A stretch of DNA of 64,000 nt from Methanolobus profundi (GCF_900114835.1 NZ_FOUJ01000001.1:868001-932000), one strand, 5' to 3'. Positions 35,506 through 45,220 are shown, counted from the first letter of the stretch. Notes: generated from the sequence alone by a model not told the origin. Made by a program: numbers and translations.

Positions 35506-36798
35506 ATGAAAAAAATTGTTAAATTCATGTTTGTAGTATCGGTCCTGATGGCTATGTTCATTGTACCGGTAAGTGCAGAAGACGTAACTTACAAGATCCG
35601 AAGTAGTGTATATGACAGTACAGATACTTCTACAGCAGCAGGAGACCACTATTGGGATGCAAATAGTTTTTCAGGATTCTGGTATCCAATAAAACCCGGT
35701 CTTTCAAGTGAGGTTCTTTACATTCACAACAGCGTGAACTCTTCAGAAATGATCCAGCTTGGAGATACCATCAAAGAAGGCGATCTCTACTATGTGGCTA
35801 AACCACAAAAGAAAAAATCAAAGATAGCAGGTTCAGATGACGGAGGAACCTTTGTAGTTGATGATGTTGATCTGGAGTTCATCTATCAGATGGGATTCTT
35901 CGGTCCGGGGTATCTGGTCATGCCTGAAGATCCTTCAGACCCTTCACAGGGATGCAAACCAGATGAAATTGCCAAAATAATGTTACAATTTGATAGTGAT
36001 GATAAGAAACAGATGTTCTCCGGGGAAGAATGGGAACTGGCAGGCGGATGGACATTTGTCGTAGACCAGGTCGATGTCGAAGGAGAAAAGGTCTGGGTGC
36101 ATCTGAAGAAAAATGGTGAGGAAATTGATAGTGGTGTAATTTGTGCATCTGCAAATATGACCAACATGGAAAAAACCTATCTCTATAAGGACAGCGATGA
36201 TAATCCTGTGTTCTATTGTACTGTAGAATCAATATTCAGCGGCACAGATACAAACTTTGCTGTTTTCAAATATGCTTTCCTCCGAGGAGATATCACCACT
36301 ATTGAGAGTGATGCAACATATGGTATTTTCGATGTGGAAGGTTTTAAAGTACCTGCTCTTATGGACGGTATTGACTATGCAGGAAGCGGAAAAGGTACTG
36401 TTCTTCACACAGATGATGATGCTGTTGTCCTTTCCAGCAATAAGGCAGTGACATTGAGCCCTGATAAACAGATCGATCTGCACGCTGGTCTTTACCTTCA
36501 AACAGAAGATACCGATGCACCATGCCTGAAGATGTCACTCTGGAAAACCTGTACCATAAAGGTTGAGGATACAGCAACAGAAACGGAGAAAGACACAGAG
36601 GTAGTTGTTGTAGACCTTGCAGAAGAGGATACAACAGAAAAAGAGGAAAGTACCCTTGCAGACACAACTGATGAGATAGAGGCCCAGACAGATGAAGAGG
36701 TCGAAGAGGTTGCTGTAGAGAGTTCAGTCTCTGCACCTGGATTTGGATCTATTTTGGGGTTTATTGGATTAGCTGGTGCAGCACTTATCCGAAAATGA
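35506..36798 (+). CDS. S-layer-domain surface protein with PGF-CTERM-like tail
   Basis: 430 residues: signal peptide ending VSAED, one Methanosarcina-type S-layer domain (about residues 30-340, with EVLYIHNSVNSSEMIQLGDTI and GDLYYVAKP), an acidic Thr/Glu-rich linker (about 350-405), then APGFGSILGFIGLAGAALIRK, that is a PGF motif, a helix and a basic end. That tail is recognised by archaeosortase A in related archaea. The Methanosarcina S-layer protein has two such domains, so this one-domain form is a minor or accessory surface protein. A terminator follows. Confidence 0.82.
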   Translation: MKKIVKFMFVVSVLMAMFIVPVSAEDVTYKIRSSVYDSTDTSTAAGDHYWDANSFSGFWYPIKPGLSSEVLYIHNSVNSSEMIQLGDTIKEGDLYYVAKPQKKKSKIAGSDDGGTFVVDDVDLEFIYQMGFFGPGYLVMPEDPSDPSQGCKPDEIAKIMLQFDSDDKKQMFSGEEWELAGGWTFVVDQVDVEGEKVWVHLKKNGEEIDSGVICASANMTNMEKTYLYKDSDDNPVFYCTVESIFSGTDTNFAVFKYAFLRGDITTIESDATYGIFDVEGFKVPALMDGIDYAGSGKGTVLHTDDDAVVLSSNKAVTLSPDKQIDLHAGLYLQTEDTDAPCLKMSLWKTCTIKVEDTATETEKDTEVVVVDLAEEDTTEKEESTLADTTDEIEAQTDEEVEEVAVESSVSAPGFGSILGFIGLAGAALIRK

Positions 36799-36821
36799 GT
36801 ATCCTGAGAAGAAAAATAGCT

Positions 36822-36853
36822 GAATGCTGAGATTCAGCATTCTTCAACTTTTT
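36822..36853 (+). terminator. Terminator after the S-layer-type gene
   Basis: GAATGCTGA (36822-36830) and TCAGCATTC (36834-36842) form a perfect 9-bp stem with a 3-nt loop, followed by TTTTT at 36849-36853. Confidence 0.65.
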
Positions 36854-36887
36854 ATAGTTAAATTAAGAACAATATTGAGCCTGCTCT

Positions 36888-37940
36888 TCAGCAGACCCTT
36901 GGAATTGGATCGCCAACAGGCATTCCAAGCTGACGAAGACTTCCTATGGATGTCCTGAGAAGCACCTTGCCTGTATTCTCGCTGACAGCCTTGCCAACTA
37001 TACGGGCATTTGCACCATATTTGTGAGACCTGAGCAGCTCAAGCACCTCTTCGGCATATTCTGGTCTGACACCTATAACGGCCTTTCCTTCATTTGCTAT
37101 CTCAAGAGGGTTCAGTCCGAGCATCTCACAAGCTGTGTTCACTGCCATATCAACAGGAATATCACTTTCTTCAAGGACAATACCTACACCACTCTTCTGC
37201 GCCATCTCATTGATGGATGAGGCCAGTCCACCTCTTGTTGGGTCCTTCATGGCTGTGATAACAGGCTGGTTATCTTCTGTCCTTAAACTGAGTGGTCCTT
37301 TCAGGAGATCATTGACAGGTGAAACATCTGAGACGAGCTTTGTCTCGAAATCAAAGCCTTCCCTGTGGGAAAGTAATGCAATTCCATGGTCTCCGAGATT
37401 ACCAGTTACTATGATGGTATCCCCTGCTGAGAGTCCGTTATCCCTGATAACCTTAGGAGCAATTCCCACTCCTGTGGTGTTGATAACCATAGAATCAAGT
37501 TTGTTACCCTGGATCGTCTTGGTATCACCGGTGATTATAGCAACTCCGGCTTCCTCTGCTGCAAGGTTCATAGATTTCATAATATCTTCAAAAACTGAGA
37601 GTTCGAACCCTTCAGGAAGAATAATGGCACATGTCAGTGCCAGTGGTCTTGCACCCATGACCGTCAGGTCGTTAACAGTTCCACAGACCGCCAGTTTTCC
37701 TATATCTCCGCCAGGGAAGAAAAGAGGATCCACAACATGGCTGTCAGTTGTCATAACAAGTTCAGCTCCATCTTCCAGTTCTTCCGGAAGGGAGATCGTA
37801 GAACCATCATCAAGATCATCAAGGCCAACAGTTCCGGCAGAACGTTGGGTTATGTTCTTCAGGATCATGCCACCGATCAGTTCCTGCATGAACTGCCCAC
37901 CGGCACCATGTTCCATTGTTATCGTTTTTTTAGAGGACAT
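36888..37940 (-). CDS. hypE: Hydrogenase maturation protein HypE
   Basis: 350 residues of the AIR-synthase/HypE fold: MEHGAGGQFMQELI at the start, DSHVVDPLFFPGGDIGKLAV, DPTRGGLASSINEMA, and the essential C-terminal PIPRVC whose cysteine is carbamoylated and dehydrated to thiocyanate. It delivers the CN ligands of the [NiFe] site with HypF. It is the last gene of hypCDABE. Confidence 0.95.
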   Translation of the reverse strand: MSSKKTITMEHGAGGQFMQELIGGMILKNITQRSAGTVGLDDLDDGSTISLPEELEDGAELVMTTDSHVVDPLFFPGGDIGKLAVCGTVNDLTVMGARPLALTCAIILPEGFELSVFEDIMKSMNLAAEEAGVAIITGDTKTIQGNKLDSMVINTTGVGIAPKVIRDNGLSAGDTIIVTGNLGDHGIALLSHREGFDFETKLVSDVSPVNDLLKGPLSLRTEDNQPVITAMKDPTRGGLASSINEMAQKSGVGIVLEESDIPVDMAVNTACEMLGLNPLEIANEGKAVIGVRPEYAEEVLELLRSHKYGANARIVGKAVSENTGKVLLRTSIGSLRQLGMPVGDPIPRVC

Positions 37941-37945
37941 TTATA

Positions 37946-38614
37946 TCAGTCCTTTTTGCGCTCATCAGCAAAGGATGAGATAGTTGAGAACCACTGGTTC
38001 ATGCTCTCAGCATCGTGTATAGATGTCTTCAGGACAGGTATCTCAGAATTAAGATGTCTGACATCTGCTTCCATCTTTTCCGTGCTGGCAAACACTGCCT
38101 CTGCAAGGTCCTTCTTGTGAATAATAGCAATGTCTGTGCTCTTGAAGATAACAGGATGTTTCAGGACAATATCATCACCTTCGGTTACACTTACCACAAC
38201 AACACGCAGGTGCTCACCAAGCTGGTAATCAGCAGGACAGATGAGGTTACCGACGTTCTCCATGAGCAGAATATCGATGTTCTTGAGGTCGAGGGATTTC
38301 AAAGCTTTCTCAACCAGTTTAGCATCGAGATGACATTCTCTTCCTGTGTTCACAGGTATGGTGGTGACACCGAGCTTTGCTATCCTTCCTGCATCCATAT
38401 CAGCGATAACATCTCCGGCTATCACAGCTATGCGGTATTTCTTACCCAGCTCTGTGATGGTTCTTTCAATGAGCGTGGTCTTTCCTGAACCTATAGCACC
38501 CATGAAATTGATGGCAAGAACCCCGTTCTTGTCCAGTTTTTCCTTGTTCTTCTTTGCAAGTTTGTCGTTGGCCTTGAGAACATCATGGCCCACATTGATC
38601 ACATGCATTAACAT
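37946..38614 (-). CDS. hypB: Hydrogenase/urease nickel incorporation GTPase HypB
   Basis: 222 residues. P-loop GAIGSGKTTLIE, AGDVIADMDAGRI, the metal-site NTGRECHLDAKLV, ENVGNLICPADY and a C-terminal KKDLAE (G4-like). The histidine-rich nickel store of some bacterial HypB is absent. It inserts nickel with HypA. ATG 38614 follows AGGAGA. Confidence 0.94.
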   Translation of the reverse strand: MLMHVINVGHDVLKANDKLAKKNKEKLDKNGVLAINFMGAIGSGKTTLIERTITELGKKYRIAVIAGDVIADMDAGRIAKLGVTTIPVNTGRECHLDAKLVEKALKSLDLKNIDILLMENVGNLICPADYQLGEHLRVVVVSVTEGDDIVLKHPVIFKSTDIAIIHKKDLAEAVFASTEKMEADVRHLNSEIPVLKTSIHDAESMNQWFSTISSFADERKKD

Positions 38615-38626
38615 AATAAGTTTCTC

Positions 38627-39010
38627 CTATTGTTCAATATCAATGCTTTCGATGATAAGTTCACGCCCGCCTGAAGCATGCATCATTTTCCCGCATTCGG
38701 GACATGGCACCTCAAGGAAGGCCCTGATATCATCGACAACCTCGTCACCTCTGGTGCAGAATTTATCACCGCTGTCTGAAAAACCACACTGGCACTCCAT
38801 ATCAGGATAGATCTCATTGAGTATTATCTCAGCACCCTGAGCAATATTATCGCTTACAAGGGCTTCAAGACAGAACATCAACTGGTCCGGGTTCACATGG
38901 GTCAGTTTACCCACGCCCACGGTTATCGAGTTCACGCTCTTTGCCTGATTGGACTCTGAAATAGAGACCACGTTATCCATGATCTCACATGCCAGTGAAT
39001 ACTCATGCAT
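38627..39010 (-). CDS. hypA: Hydrogenase nickel incorporation protein HypA
   Basis: About 127 residues starting MHEYSLACEIM, with the nickel-binding His2 after the initiator. The zinc site is CQCGFSDSGDKFC..CPECGKM; its first pair reads CQC, spaced differently from the usual CxxC. The start overlaps the end of hypD. The two extra upstream codons of the open frame are ignored because the nickel site requires MHE at the N-terminus. Confidence 0.92.
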   Translation of the reverse strand: MHEYSLACEIMDNVVSISESNQAKSVNSITVGVGKLTHVNPDQLMFCLEALVSDNIAQGAEIILNEIYPDMECQCGFSDSGDKFCTRGDEVVDDIRAFLEVPCPECGKMMHASGGRELIIESIDIEQ

Positions 39011-40070
39011 CCTCAACACCTCTGTAGCGATACCAGTTATAGCACATGCCTTCCTGGCTTACCATACAGGAACCAACTGGGTTGGCAGGGTTGCACTTCT
39101 TTGTGAAAAGAGGACAATCGCTCGGTTTTTCCTTTCCTTTCAGTATCTCAGCACAGCGACAGAGAGAGGATGCGGAATTCTCGTATGAGATATCTTTCAC
39201 TTTCTCATTGATGAGGTCCTCATAGATCACTGCTGCATCATACATTGCGAACTCAGGTCTTAGCTTCATACCGGAATCCTTTATTGTCCCGATGCCACGC
39301 CAGTCAGAATCAATGACCTCGAATACCTTTTCCATCATTTCCTGAGCACGTCGGTTCCCTTCGTTTTTCACGGCTCTTGGATATGCATTCTCAACAGTAT
39401 GGTTACCAGATCTCTGCTGTTCGAGTACCATGAGAATGGAAAGAAGTAGTTCATCAGCCTCGAATCCTGCTGCAATTACTGGAAAACCCTTTTCGGCAAA
39501 TTGGTCGAAAGGATGTATACCTATAATAGTGCAGACATGACCAGGAGCAATGAAAGCATCTACCTCGATCTCATCGATAAGTTCGTTCATTGCAGGGATG
39601 GTCAGTTTGTGGGACAATAGCAGACTAAAGTTCCCAGGTGGTTTTCGAAGGACTGCTGCTGCATTGGTAGGTGCAGTGGTCTCAAAACCAATAGCAAAGA
39701 ACACAACCTTGCTCTCAGGTTCCTTCTCTGCAATGGCAATGGCATCATCGATACTGTACACCATTCTCACATCAGCTCCCCTTGAACGGGCTTCCATGAG
39801 ACTGCCATTACTTCCCGGAACACGCATCATGTCCCCGAAGGAAGTGAGGATCACACCAGACTCGGCCAGTGCTATTGCACGATCGATCTCCTGTTCAGGA
39901 GTGACACAGACCGGGCATCCCGGACCACTGAGCACTTCTATTTCTTCAGGTAGCACATCGCGCATACTATACTTTGAGATGGTCCTCTCGTGTGTCCCGC
40001 AGATGTGCATGATCCTGACAGGACGTGAGATATCACGTATCTTATCCAGGAGTTCTGACTCAGCAGACAT
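39003..40070 (-). CDS. hypD: Hydrogenase maturation protein HypD
   Basis: 355 residues with CGTHE, GPGCPVCVTP, FFAIGFETTAPT, APGHVCTIIG and the C-terminal Fe-S cysteines (LCRCAEIL, SDCPLF, KKCNPANPVGSCMVS, GMCYNWY). HypD carries a [4Fe-4S] cluster and, with HypC, assembles the Fe(CN)2CO unit. It overlaps hypC and hypA. Confidence 0.95.
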   Translation of the reverse strand: MSAESELLDKIRDISRPVRIMHICGTHERTISKYSMRDVLPEEIEVLSGPGCPVCVTPEQEIDRAIALAESGVILTSFGDMMRVPGSNGSLMEARSRGADVRMVYSIDDAIAIAEKEPESKVVFFAIGFETTAPTNAAAVLRKPPGNFSLLLSHKLTIPAMNELIDEIEVDAFIAPGHVCTIIGIHPFDQFAEKGFPVIAAGFEADELLLSILMVLEQQRSGNHTVENAYPRAVKNEGNRRAQEMMEKVFEVIDSDWRGIGTIKDSGMKLRPEFAMYDAAVIYEDLINEKVKDISYENSASSLCRCAEILKGKEKPSDCPLFTKKCNPANPVGSCMVSQEGMCYNWYRYRGVEDA

Positions 40071-40302
40071 CCTGTTCTCCTTCCATAAGCTCGCCTATGA
40101 GCTCAAGGGTTTCTTTTCCTTCTTCTTCTGTAAGCAAAGAGATAGCATAACCAACATGCACCAGGACATACTGCCCAAGAAGCGTATCATCGCATTCGCC
40201 AAGAAGATCGAGCTTGATCTTCCTTTCAACGCCTCCAAAATCAACCATGGCAGTATATTCATCCAGCAGTGAGGTCACTTTGCCGGGAATTGCAATACAC
40301 AT
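40060..40302 (-). CDS. hypC: Hydrogenase maturation chaperone HypC
   Basis: 80 residues opening MCIAIPGKV, whose Cys2 binds iron with HypD and the hydrogenase large subunit. It is the first gene of hypCDABE. A minus-strand TATA box (CTTTTATATA, 40325-40334) is centred about 27 bp from the ATG and no ribosome site is visible, so the operon mRNA is probably leaderless. Confidence 0.94.
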   Translation of the reverse strand: MCIAIPGKVTSLLDEYTAMVDFGGVERKIKLDLLGECDDTLLGQYVLVHVGYAISLLTEEEGKETLELIGELMEGEQDVC

Positions 40303-40324
40303 GGGTTTGAATTAGCATTATAGG

Positions 40325-40334
40325 TATATAAAAG
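40325..40334 (-). promoter_or_regulatory. Promoter of the hypCDABE operon
   Basis: The TATA-like CTTTTATATA lies at the distance expected for a transcript starting at the hypC ATG. The 187-bp gap to vhtG contains the divergent hydrogenase promoter. Confidence 0.5.
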
Positions 40335-40489
40335 ATACTTACTCAAAAACTGAATAGCTATTAGAAATTATTATTGAATATTATAAAAAATTAAAGACAG
40401 TCGGAAACCTTTATTAGCATAAACAATCATGATAATCGCGTTCAAATATTCACAATCCAAATTCGTCTGGTTACAGGAGCTTAGACCCC

Positions 40490-41626
40490 ATGGAAAAAAC
40501 AGAAAAACAGGACTTTTTAAGTATGGATAGACGAACGTTTCTCAAGGTGGTAGGTGCGATTGGGGCGTCTGCTTTTTTGGGATTACATCGTTCACAGATA
40601 ACAAAAGCTCTCGAGCTTTCAAAAACAAAGATCATCTGGCTGCACGGTGCAGAATGTACCGGATGTTCAGCTTCTCTTCTTGATGCAGAGGACCCGGACC
40701 TCACCCAGGCACTGAACAAACTCAGTGTTGACCTGGTATTCCACGAGACATTGATGGCCCACCAGGGAATATTCGTTGATGGGAAACCAGCATCTACTTC
40801 TGAACTGAACTCTGAGATCCTTCTGGATGAGGCTATCGAGGAAGGAAACTACATCCTTGTAGTCGAAGGAGCTATCGCAAATGGTCCGGATGGTTCAGGT
40901 AAATACTGCATGTACGGTGAGCGTACCTTCAAGGACATGTTCGCAAAAGCTGCAAGCAACGCTAACATGATCATGGCAGTCGGTATGTGTGCTGCATTTG
41001 GTGGTATCAACACAGCAGACAGTGACCTTGCAGACCTCACAGATTTCAGAGGCGTTGACTTTGTGAAAGAATCCCACTCAAAGGGAATGCTCACAGAGCT
41101 TGGAATTGACAAACCTGTCATCAACATCGCAGGATGTCCTTCACACCCTGACTGGATCCTTCTTACATTAGCAGCTGTTATCCTCGGAAAGATCGACATC
41201 AATGATCTTGACTCTGTTCTTGACAAGTACAAGCGTCCTCTTGTATTCTTCCCGGAGACAAACACAATGCACGACAACTGCCCACGCAGAGGATACTATG
41301 ACAGAGGTATTCTTGACGAAGACTTCTCAGGCGAAGGATGCCTGCTCAAGGTCGGTTGTAAAGGACCATACGCAAGATCCGACTGTGGACTTCGCAAGTG
41401 GAATGGCGGTGTCAGCATGTGCACACAGGCTGGTTCTTCATGTATAGGTTGTTCAGAACCTGGTTTCCCGGACAGCACATCACCATTCTATGAGATGGGA
41501 GAAGACAAGCCACTCATGTACGGAGTGGACATTGACACAGCAGCAAAGGTAGGAACCGCAGCTGCAGCAGCCGGTGTAGGAATACATGCGATCCGCAGGT
41601 TCGTATTCAAAGATGATGAGGAATAA
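40490..41626 (+). CDS. vhtG: Membrane-bound [NiFe] hydrogenase small subunit VhtG
   Basis: 378 residues. A twin-arginine signal (MDRRTFLKVVGAIGASAF, arginines 14-15) is followed by the small-subunit fold: WLHGAECTGCSASL, VGMCAAFGG, NIAGCPSHPDW and GCLLKVGCKGPYARSDC..CIGCSEPGFPD, which ligate three Fe-S clusters. The C-terminal region ends in a hydrophobic, alanine-rich segment. The Tat system at 23-25 kb should export it with VhtA to the outer face of the membrane. Confidence 0.94.
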   Translation: MEKTEKQDFLSMDRRTFLKVVGAIGASAFLGLHRSQITKALELSKTKIIWLHGAECTGCSASLLDAEDPDLTQALNKLSVDLVFHETLMAHQGIFVDGKPASTSELNSEILLDEAIEEGNYILVVEGAIANGPDGSGKYCMYGERTFKDMFAKAASNANMIMAVGMCAAFGGINTADSDLADLTDFRGVDFVKESHSKGMLTELGIDKPVINIAGCPSHPDWILLTLAAVILGKIDINDLDSVLDKYKRPLVFFPETNTMHDNCPRRGYYDRGILDEDFSGEGCLLKVGCKGPYARSDCGLRKWNGGVSMCTQAGSSCIGCSEPGFPDSTSPFYEMGEDKPLMYGVDIDTAAKVGTAAAAAGVGIHAIRRFVFKDDEE

Positions 41627-41640
41627 AGGAGGGTTGAAAA

Positions 41641-43431
41641 ATGACAAAAGTTGTAGTTGATCCATTAACACGTATAGAAGGTCATCTCCGTATTGCAACA
41701 GAAGTTGACTCTAACGGCGTGATCACAGATGCACAGAGCTCAGGAATGCTCTTCAGAGGAATTGAGCGTATACTTGTGAACCGTGACCCAAGGGATGCAG
41801 CACGTCTCACACAGAGAATATGTGGTCTCTGCCCAACAGCACAGTCACTTGCTTCTGTAAATGCTCTCGATGACCTTTTCGGTGTCGCTGAAGAGATCCC
41901 AAAGGACGCACTTGTTACAAGGAACATCATCCAGGGTCTTAACACCCTTACCAGTCACGCAACCCACTTCTATGTACTGTGGATGCCTGATGTGGTCAAC
42001 CCTGCATACAGGGACATACTCGCAACAGTAGATGATACAGGCTCTGCACTCTGGAAGGAACTCCTTTCACGCTTTGCACCTATCAGTTACAAGATGGACG
42101 GTGAAGCCATTACTCCAGGTACTGGTTACATCAATGCTATCAAACAGAAGAAGAACCTCGAAGAGGCAATGGCACTTATCGCAGGAAGGATGCCACACCA
42201 GATGTCAACCATCACTGGTGGTGTGACCTACCTGCCAAATATCGGCGATATCGGTAAACTCACATCATACTACCTCACCCTTATGGACTTTATAAATGGT
42301 TCAACCCTCGGGGTAGATGCACAGACATGGCTCGATAACACTTACAGAGCTTCTTCACCACAGAAAGCTGTGAGCTTCATGCTTGAGCACCTTCAGGATG
42401 TCGTTGACGGTTCACTTTCATCCCAGAACTTCTCCAAGTCAAAGGGATGGGGAGACTTCGAGCTTTTCGCAGCATTCGGTTCAGAGCTTATCGGTGAGGA
42501 TACCCTCGGACTTCCTGTTAGCTTCAAGTTCGACCGTACAGGTCAGTATGCAGAAGATTCCGATGTAGGTTACCTCTCATACGGTGTTTTCTACGATGTT
42601 GAGAACGGTGACGGTTATGACCCAACCGGATTTGGTCAGAAGAGCTTCCAGAAGGCTGCATTCATCAACAGTGCACTTGAGAAGAAGACCTTCGATCACA
42701 ATTACATTACTGAAGAGACAACACATGGATTCTACACCCATGATGAAGCACTTCACCCATTCGACGGTGTTACAGAACCTGTGAGGACTGCAGATGAGAT
42801 CACTTTCGAAGGCGGAAGCGACAGCAGATATTCATGGATGAAAGCACCACGTTACAACGGTATACCATGTGAGGTAGGACCTATCTCCCGTCTCATGGCA
42901 ATGGATGAGCCACTTGTTACCGGTCTTATGAGCTTCTTTGCAGAGAACGGTTATTCAGCTGCTAACAGCTTCACAAGAATGGTCGCCAAGATGCAGGAAA
43001 CCCTCATACTTTCAGAGCAGCTCCTTAAATGGGTAACAGTAGACCTTGATCCAAACGGAAGATACTATGTGAACACTGAGCTCAAAATGGCAAAGGATTC
43101 ACAGGGTATCGGTCTCTGGGAAGCACCTCGTGGAGCACTCGGTCACTGGATCAAGTCCGGTTCAGACTCAATGGTAACCAATTTCCAGATGGTAGTTCCA
43201 ACAACATGGAACGGTTCCCCAAGAGATGCGAACGGAGTTGCAGGACCTCTTGAACAGGCACTTATGGGTACCAAGATCTCAGCAGCAGAGAACATGATGG
43301 GAATAGACAATGCGAACCCTACAGGAATTCTGCACACTGCAAGGTCATTCGACCCATGTATAGCATGTGCTGTTCACACCATAGATCTTACAGGTAAGAA
43401 CAAGGAACAGGGCACATTCACCATTGTATGA
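41641..43431 (+). CDS. vhtA: Membrane-bound [NiFe] hydrogenase large subunit VhtA
   Basis: 596 residues. N-terminal RICGLCPTAQ and C-terminal DPCIACAVH provide the four cysteines of the NiFe centre. A tail of about 15 residues after that His (TIDLTGKNKEQ...) should be removed by the VhtD protease after nickel insertion. GGAGGGTTG precedes the ATG. It oxidises or evolves H2 and exchanges electrons with methanophenazine through VhtG and VhtC. Confidence 0.95.
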   Translation: MTKVVVDPLTRIEGHLRIATEVDSNGVITDAQSSGMLFRGIERILVNRDPRDAARLTQRICGLCPTAQSLASVNALDDLFGVAEEIPKDALVTRNIIQGLNTLTSHATHFYVLWMPDVVNPAYRDILATVDDTGSALWKELLSRFAPISYKMDGEAITPGTGYINAIKQKKNLEEAMALIAGRMPHQMSTITGGVTYLPNIGDIGKLTSYYLTLMDFINGSTLGVDAQTWLDNTYRASSPQKAVSFMLEHLQDVVDGSLSSQNFSKSKGWGDFELFAAFGSELIGEDTLGLPVSFKFDRTGQYAEDSDVGYLSYGVFYDVENGDGYDPTGFGQKSFQKAAFINSALEKKTFDHNYITEETTHGFYTHDEALHPFDGVTEPVRTADEITFEGGSDSRYSWMKAPRYNGIPCEVGPISRLMAMDEPLVTGLMSFFAENGYSAANSFTRMVAKMQETLILSEQLLKWVTVDLDPNGRYYVNTELKMAKDSQGIGLWEAPRGALGHWIKSGSDSMVTNFQMVVPTTWNGSPRDANGVAGPLEQALMGTKISAAENMMGIDNANPTGILHTARSFDPCIACAVHTIDLTGKNKEQGTFTIV

Positions 43432-43447
43432 TCCCGGGGTGAAGGAA

Positions 43448-44284
43448 ATGAGGAGAAGACAAAGACTGACTCCCGAAGACAAGAGGATCATCAAACTTCA
43501 CGGCGGCGAGAGACATATCGAGAGGTATTCATTCCTCGAAAGGCTTGCGCATTTTGCGCATCTCCTTTCATTGTTCATCCTACTGTTCACAGGTTTTAAG
43601 ATCTATCTTGGCTGGGACTTCATGAGCTATCACTTAGCTCTGTACATCCACATGATATTCGCTATCGTGTTCATCCTTGCAAACTGGCTGCTGATCCCTT
43701 ACAACATTGCGACCACAGAGGTCCCTCATTGTGAGAAATGCAAGTCAGGAGAACACAACGAATTCGTCCACTCTGCTATGAACATTGCAGGCAGGTACCT
43801 CCTTGGTCCACAGGACATCAAGAACATGTACCATATAATGCTCAACTTCATTGGCAAGGGCGACTACCCTGCATTCACAGTATACGATGTCAAGAACAAG
43901 GGATACATTGGAAAGCTCCACCCTGCAACAAAGTTCCTGCTTGTATTCGAAGGTATGGCAGTAGCAGTTATCGTGTTCACCGGAATTGTGATCTACAATC
44001 TCCAGTGGAGCCTGCTTGGAATAATACCAGTAAGCCAGATACTGCTTGCTATCGGTGATATTGTAGCACCACTGTTCAACATGGGCACCATAGCATTCAT
44101 GCGCGCACTTCACCTTGCAATGGCCTACTTCTTCATAATAGAAGTTATAGTCCACGTAGGTATCATCGAGATGGACCCTAAGGTATGGAAATACCACAAG
44201 GCGATCTTCATCGGTGGCGAAGAAGACCTTTGCGACCATAATTACATTAAGCTCATCAATGTAGAGGCAGAGCCCGGGGAGTGA
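43448..44284 (+). CDS. vhtC: Hydrogenase cytochrome b subunit VhtC
   Basis: About 278 residues with four main membrane helices and histidines placed for two b haems (FAHLLSLFILLFTGF, HLALYIHMIFA, FMRALHLAMAYFFIIEVIVHVG). It belongs to the Ni/Fe-hydrogenase b-type cytochrome family and links the hydrogenase to methanophenazine. GGGGTGA sits correctly before ATG 43448, so the earlier TTG is not used. Confidence 0.9.
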   Translation: MRRRQRLTPEDKRIIKLHGGERHIERYSFLERLAHFAHLLSLFILLFTGFKIYLGWDFMSYHLALYIHMIFAIVFILANWLLIPYNIATTEVPHCEKCKSGEHNEFVHSAMNIAGRYLLGPQDIKNMYHIMLNFIGKGDYPAFTVYDVKNKGYIGKLHPATKFLLVFEGMAVAVIVFTGIVIYNLQWSLLGIIPVSQILLAIGDIVAPLFNMGTIAFMRALHLAMAYFFIIEVIVHVGIIEMDPKVWKYHKAIFIGGEEDLCDHNYIKLINVEAEPGE

Positions 44285-44291
44285 TCCTACG

Positions 44292-44759
44292 ATAAAAGTA
44301 CTTGGTTGTGGTAACCCCCTTGTGGGTGATGACGGTATTGGCATCCATGTTATTGAGAAGCTGGGCGAAATGAGGGATGAGCTCCCTGATGACGTCGAGC
44401 TTATCGATGCAGGTGTCTGCGGACTCGATCTGCTGAACATGCTGGAAAATACCAGTAATGTGATCATCGTGGACGCGGTCAAGGGTGCCGGGAACGTCGG
44501 TTCTGTTCATCGGTTGTCGGCCGATGATGTTAAAGGAGCCACATCCAACGGCGGCCTGTCAATTCATGACATCAGCCTTGCAGACGTGCTTTCTATAGCC
44601 GAGGAGGTCCAGGAAATGCCAGATCAGCTCACTATCTTTGCTATAGAGGTTGAGAAGGCAGACGAGATATCACTCGACCTGTCCGAAAAGGTACAGGCTT
44701 CCCTGGACACCACTGTAAAGCTGGTGATCGATGAGATCCGTGCAATGAAAGCTTGCTGA
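44292..44759 (+). CDS. vhtD: Hydrogenase maturation protease VhtD with non-ATG start
   Basis: HyaD/HybD-type peptidase of about 155 residues. The family needs the N-terminal strand and motif VLGCGNPLVGDDGIG, which here begins at 44292; the first conventional start (GTG 44322) would cut into that motif. There is no ATG, GTG or TTG in frame upstream, only ACG (44289) and ATA (44292), just after GGGGAGTGAT at the end of vhtC. The nickel-sensing residues Asp (DDGIG) and Asp (LIDAGVCG) are present, and His in LSIHDISL may be the third. It processes the VhtA C-terminus. Confidence 0.85.
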   Translation: MKVLGCGNPLVGDDGIGIHVIEKLGEMRDELPDDVELIDAGVCGLDLLNMLENTSNVIIVDAVKGAGNVGSVHRLSADDVKGATSNGGLSIHDISLADVLSIAEEVQEMPDQLTIFAIEVEKADEISLDLSEKVQASLDTTVKLVIDEIRAMKAC

Positions 44760-44935
44760 ACAAAGTGTAAGGATGGTCTGACCAACCTGTCACTGAATTC
44801 GGAAAGAAGGACGCACGAGCACTATGAGTTCACTCAAAGTACAGCCATTTAAATGACAAGAGAGAAAGGTCATTAAAAACCAAATAAACTCACAGAGTAA
44901 ATAGTTGATTTCAAAAACTTACTCAGGAGATAACA

Positions 44936-45220
44936 ATGGAAAATCCACGCTCAACTCCTTTAGAAGAACTAATCGTATGGATACTCAGCGTTGACCGCCG
45001 TGTCATTCTGATGGAATCCATCGACAACCATCAGGTCATTAAAGCATCTGATGTTGCACAGAAAACGAACAGATCAACACAGAACATAAGCCGTGCCTTG
45101 AAGGAACTCAAGACAAAAGGCATCATAAGGTGCCTTACCCCTGAAAAAACGACTTGGAAAAGGTATATGTTAACAGATACAGGAAAAGAGGTTCACCAAA
45201 GACTCAAACATTACTATTGA
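44936..45220 (+). CDS. Small winged-helix regulator (paralogue 2)
   Basis: 94 residues. DNA-binding helix KASDVAQKTNRSTQNISRALKE and wing LTPEKTTWKRYMLTDTG closely match the proteins at 19510 and 54293. The N-terminal WILSVDRRVIL is also shared. It lies 176 bp after the hydrogenase operon, with AGGAGA before ATG 44936, and ends in a strong terminator. It could regulate the hydrogenase genes, but nothing in the sequence proves this. Confidence 0.85.
   Translation: MENPRSTPLEELIVWILSVDRRVILMESIDNHQVIKASDVAQKTNRSTQNISRALKELKTKGIIRCLTPEKTTWKRYMLTDTGKEVHQRLKHYY

Noticed and set aside
37135-37983. 282-codon plus-strand frame over hypE
   Set aside because: Antisense shadow; hypE on the minus strand is complete with all motifs.
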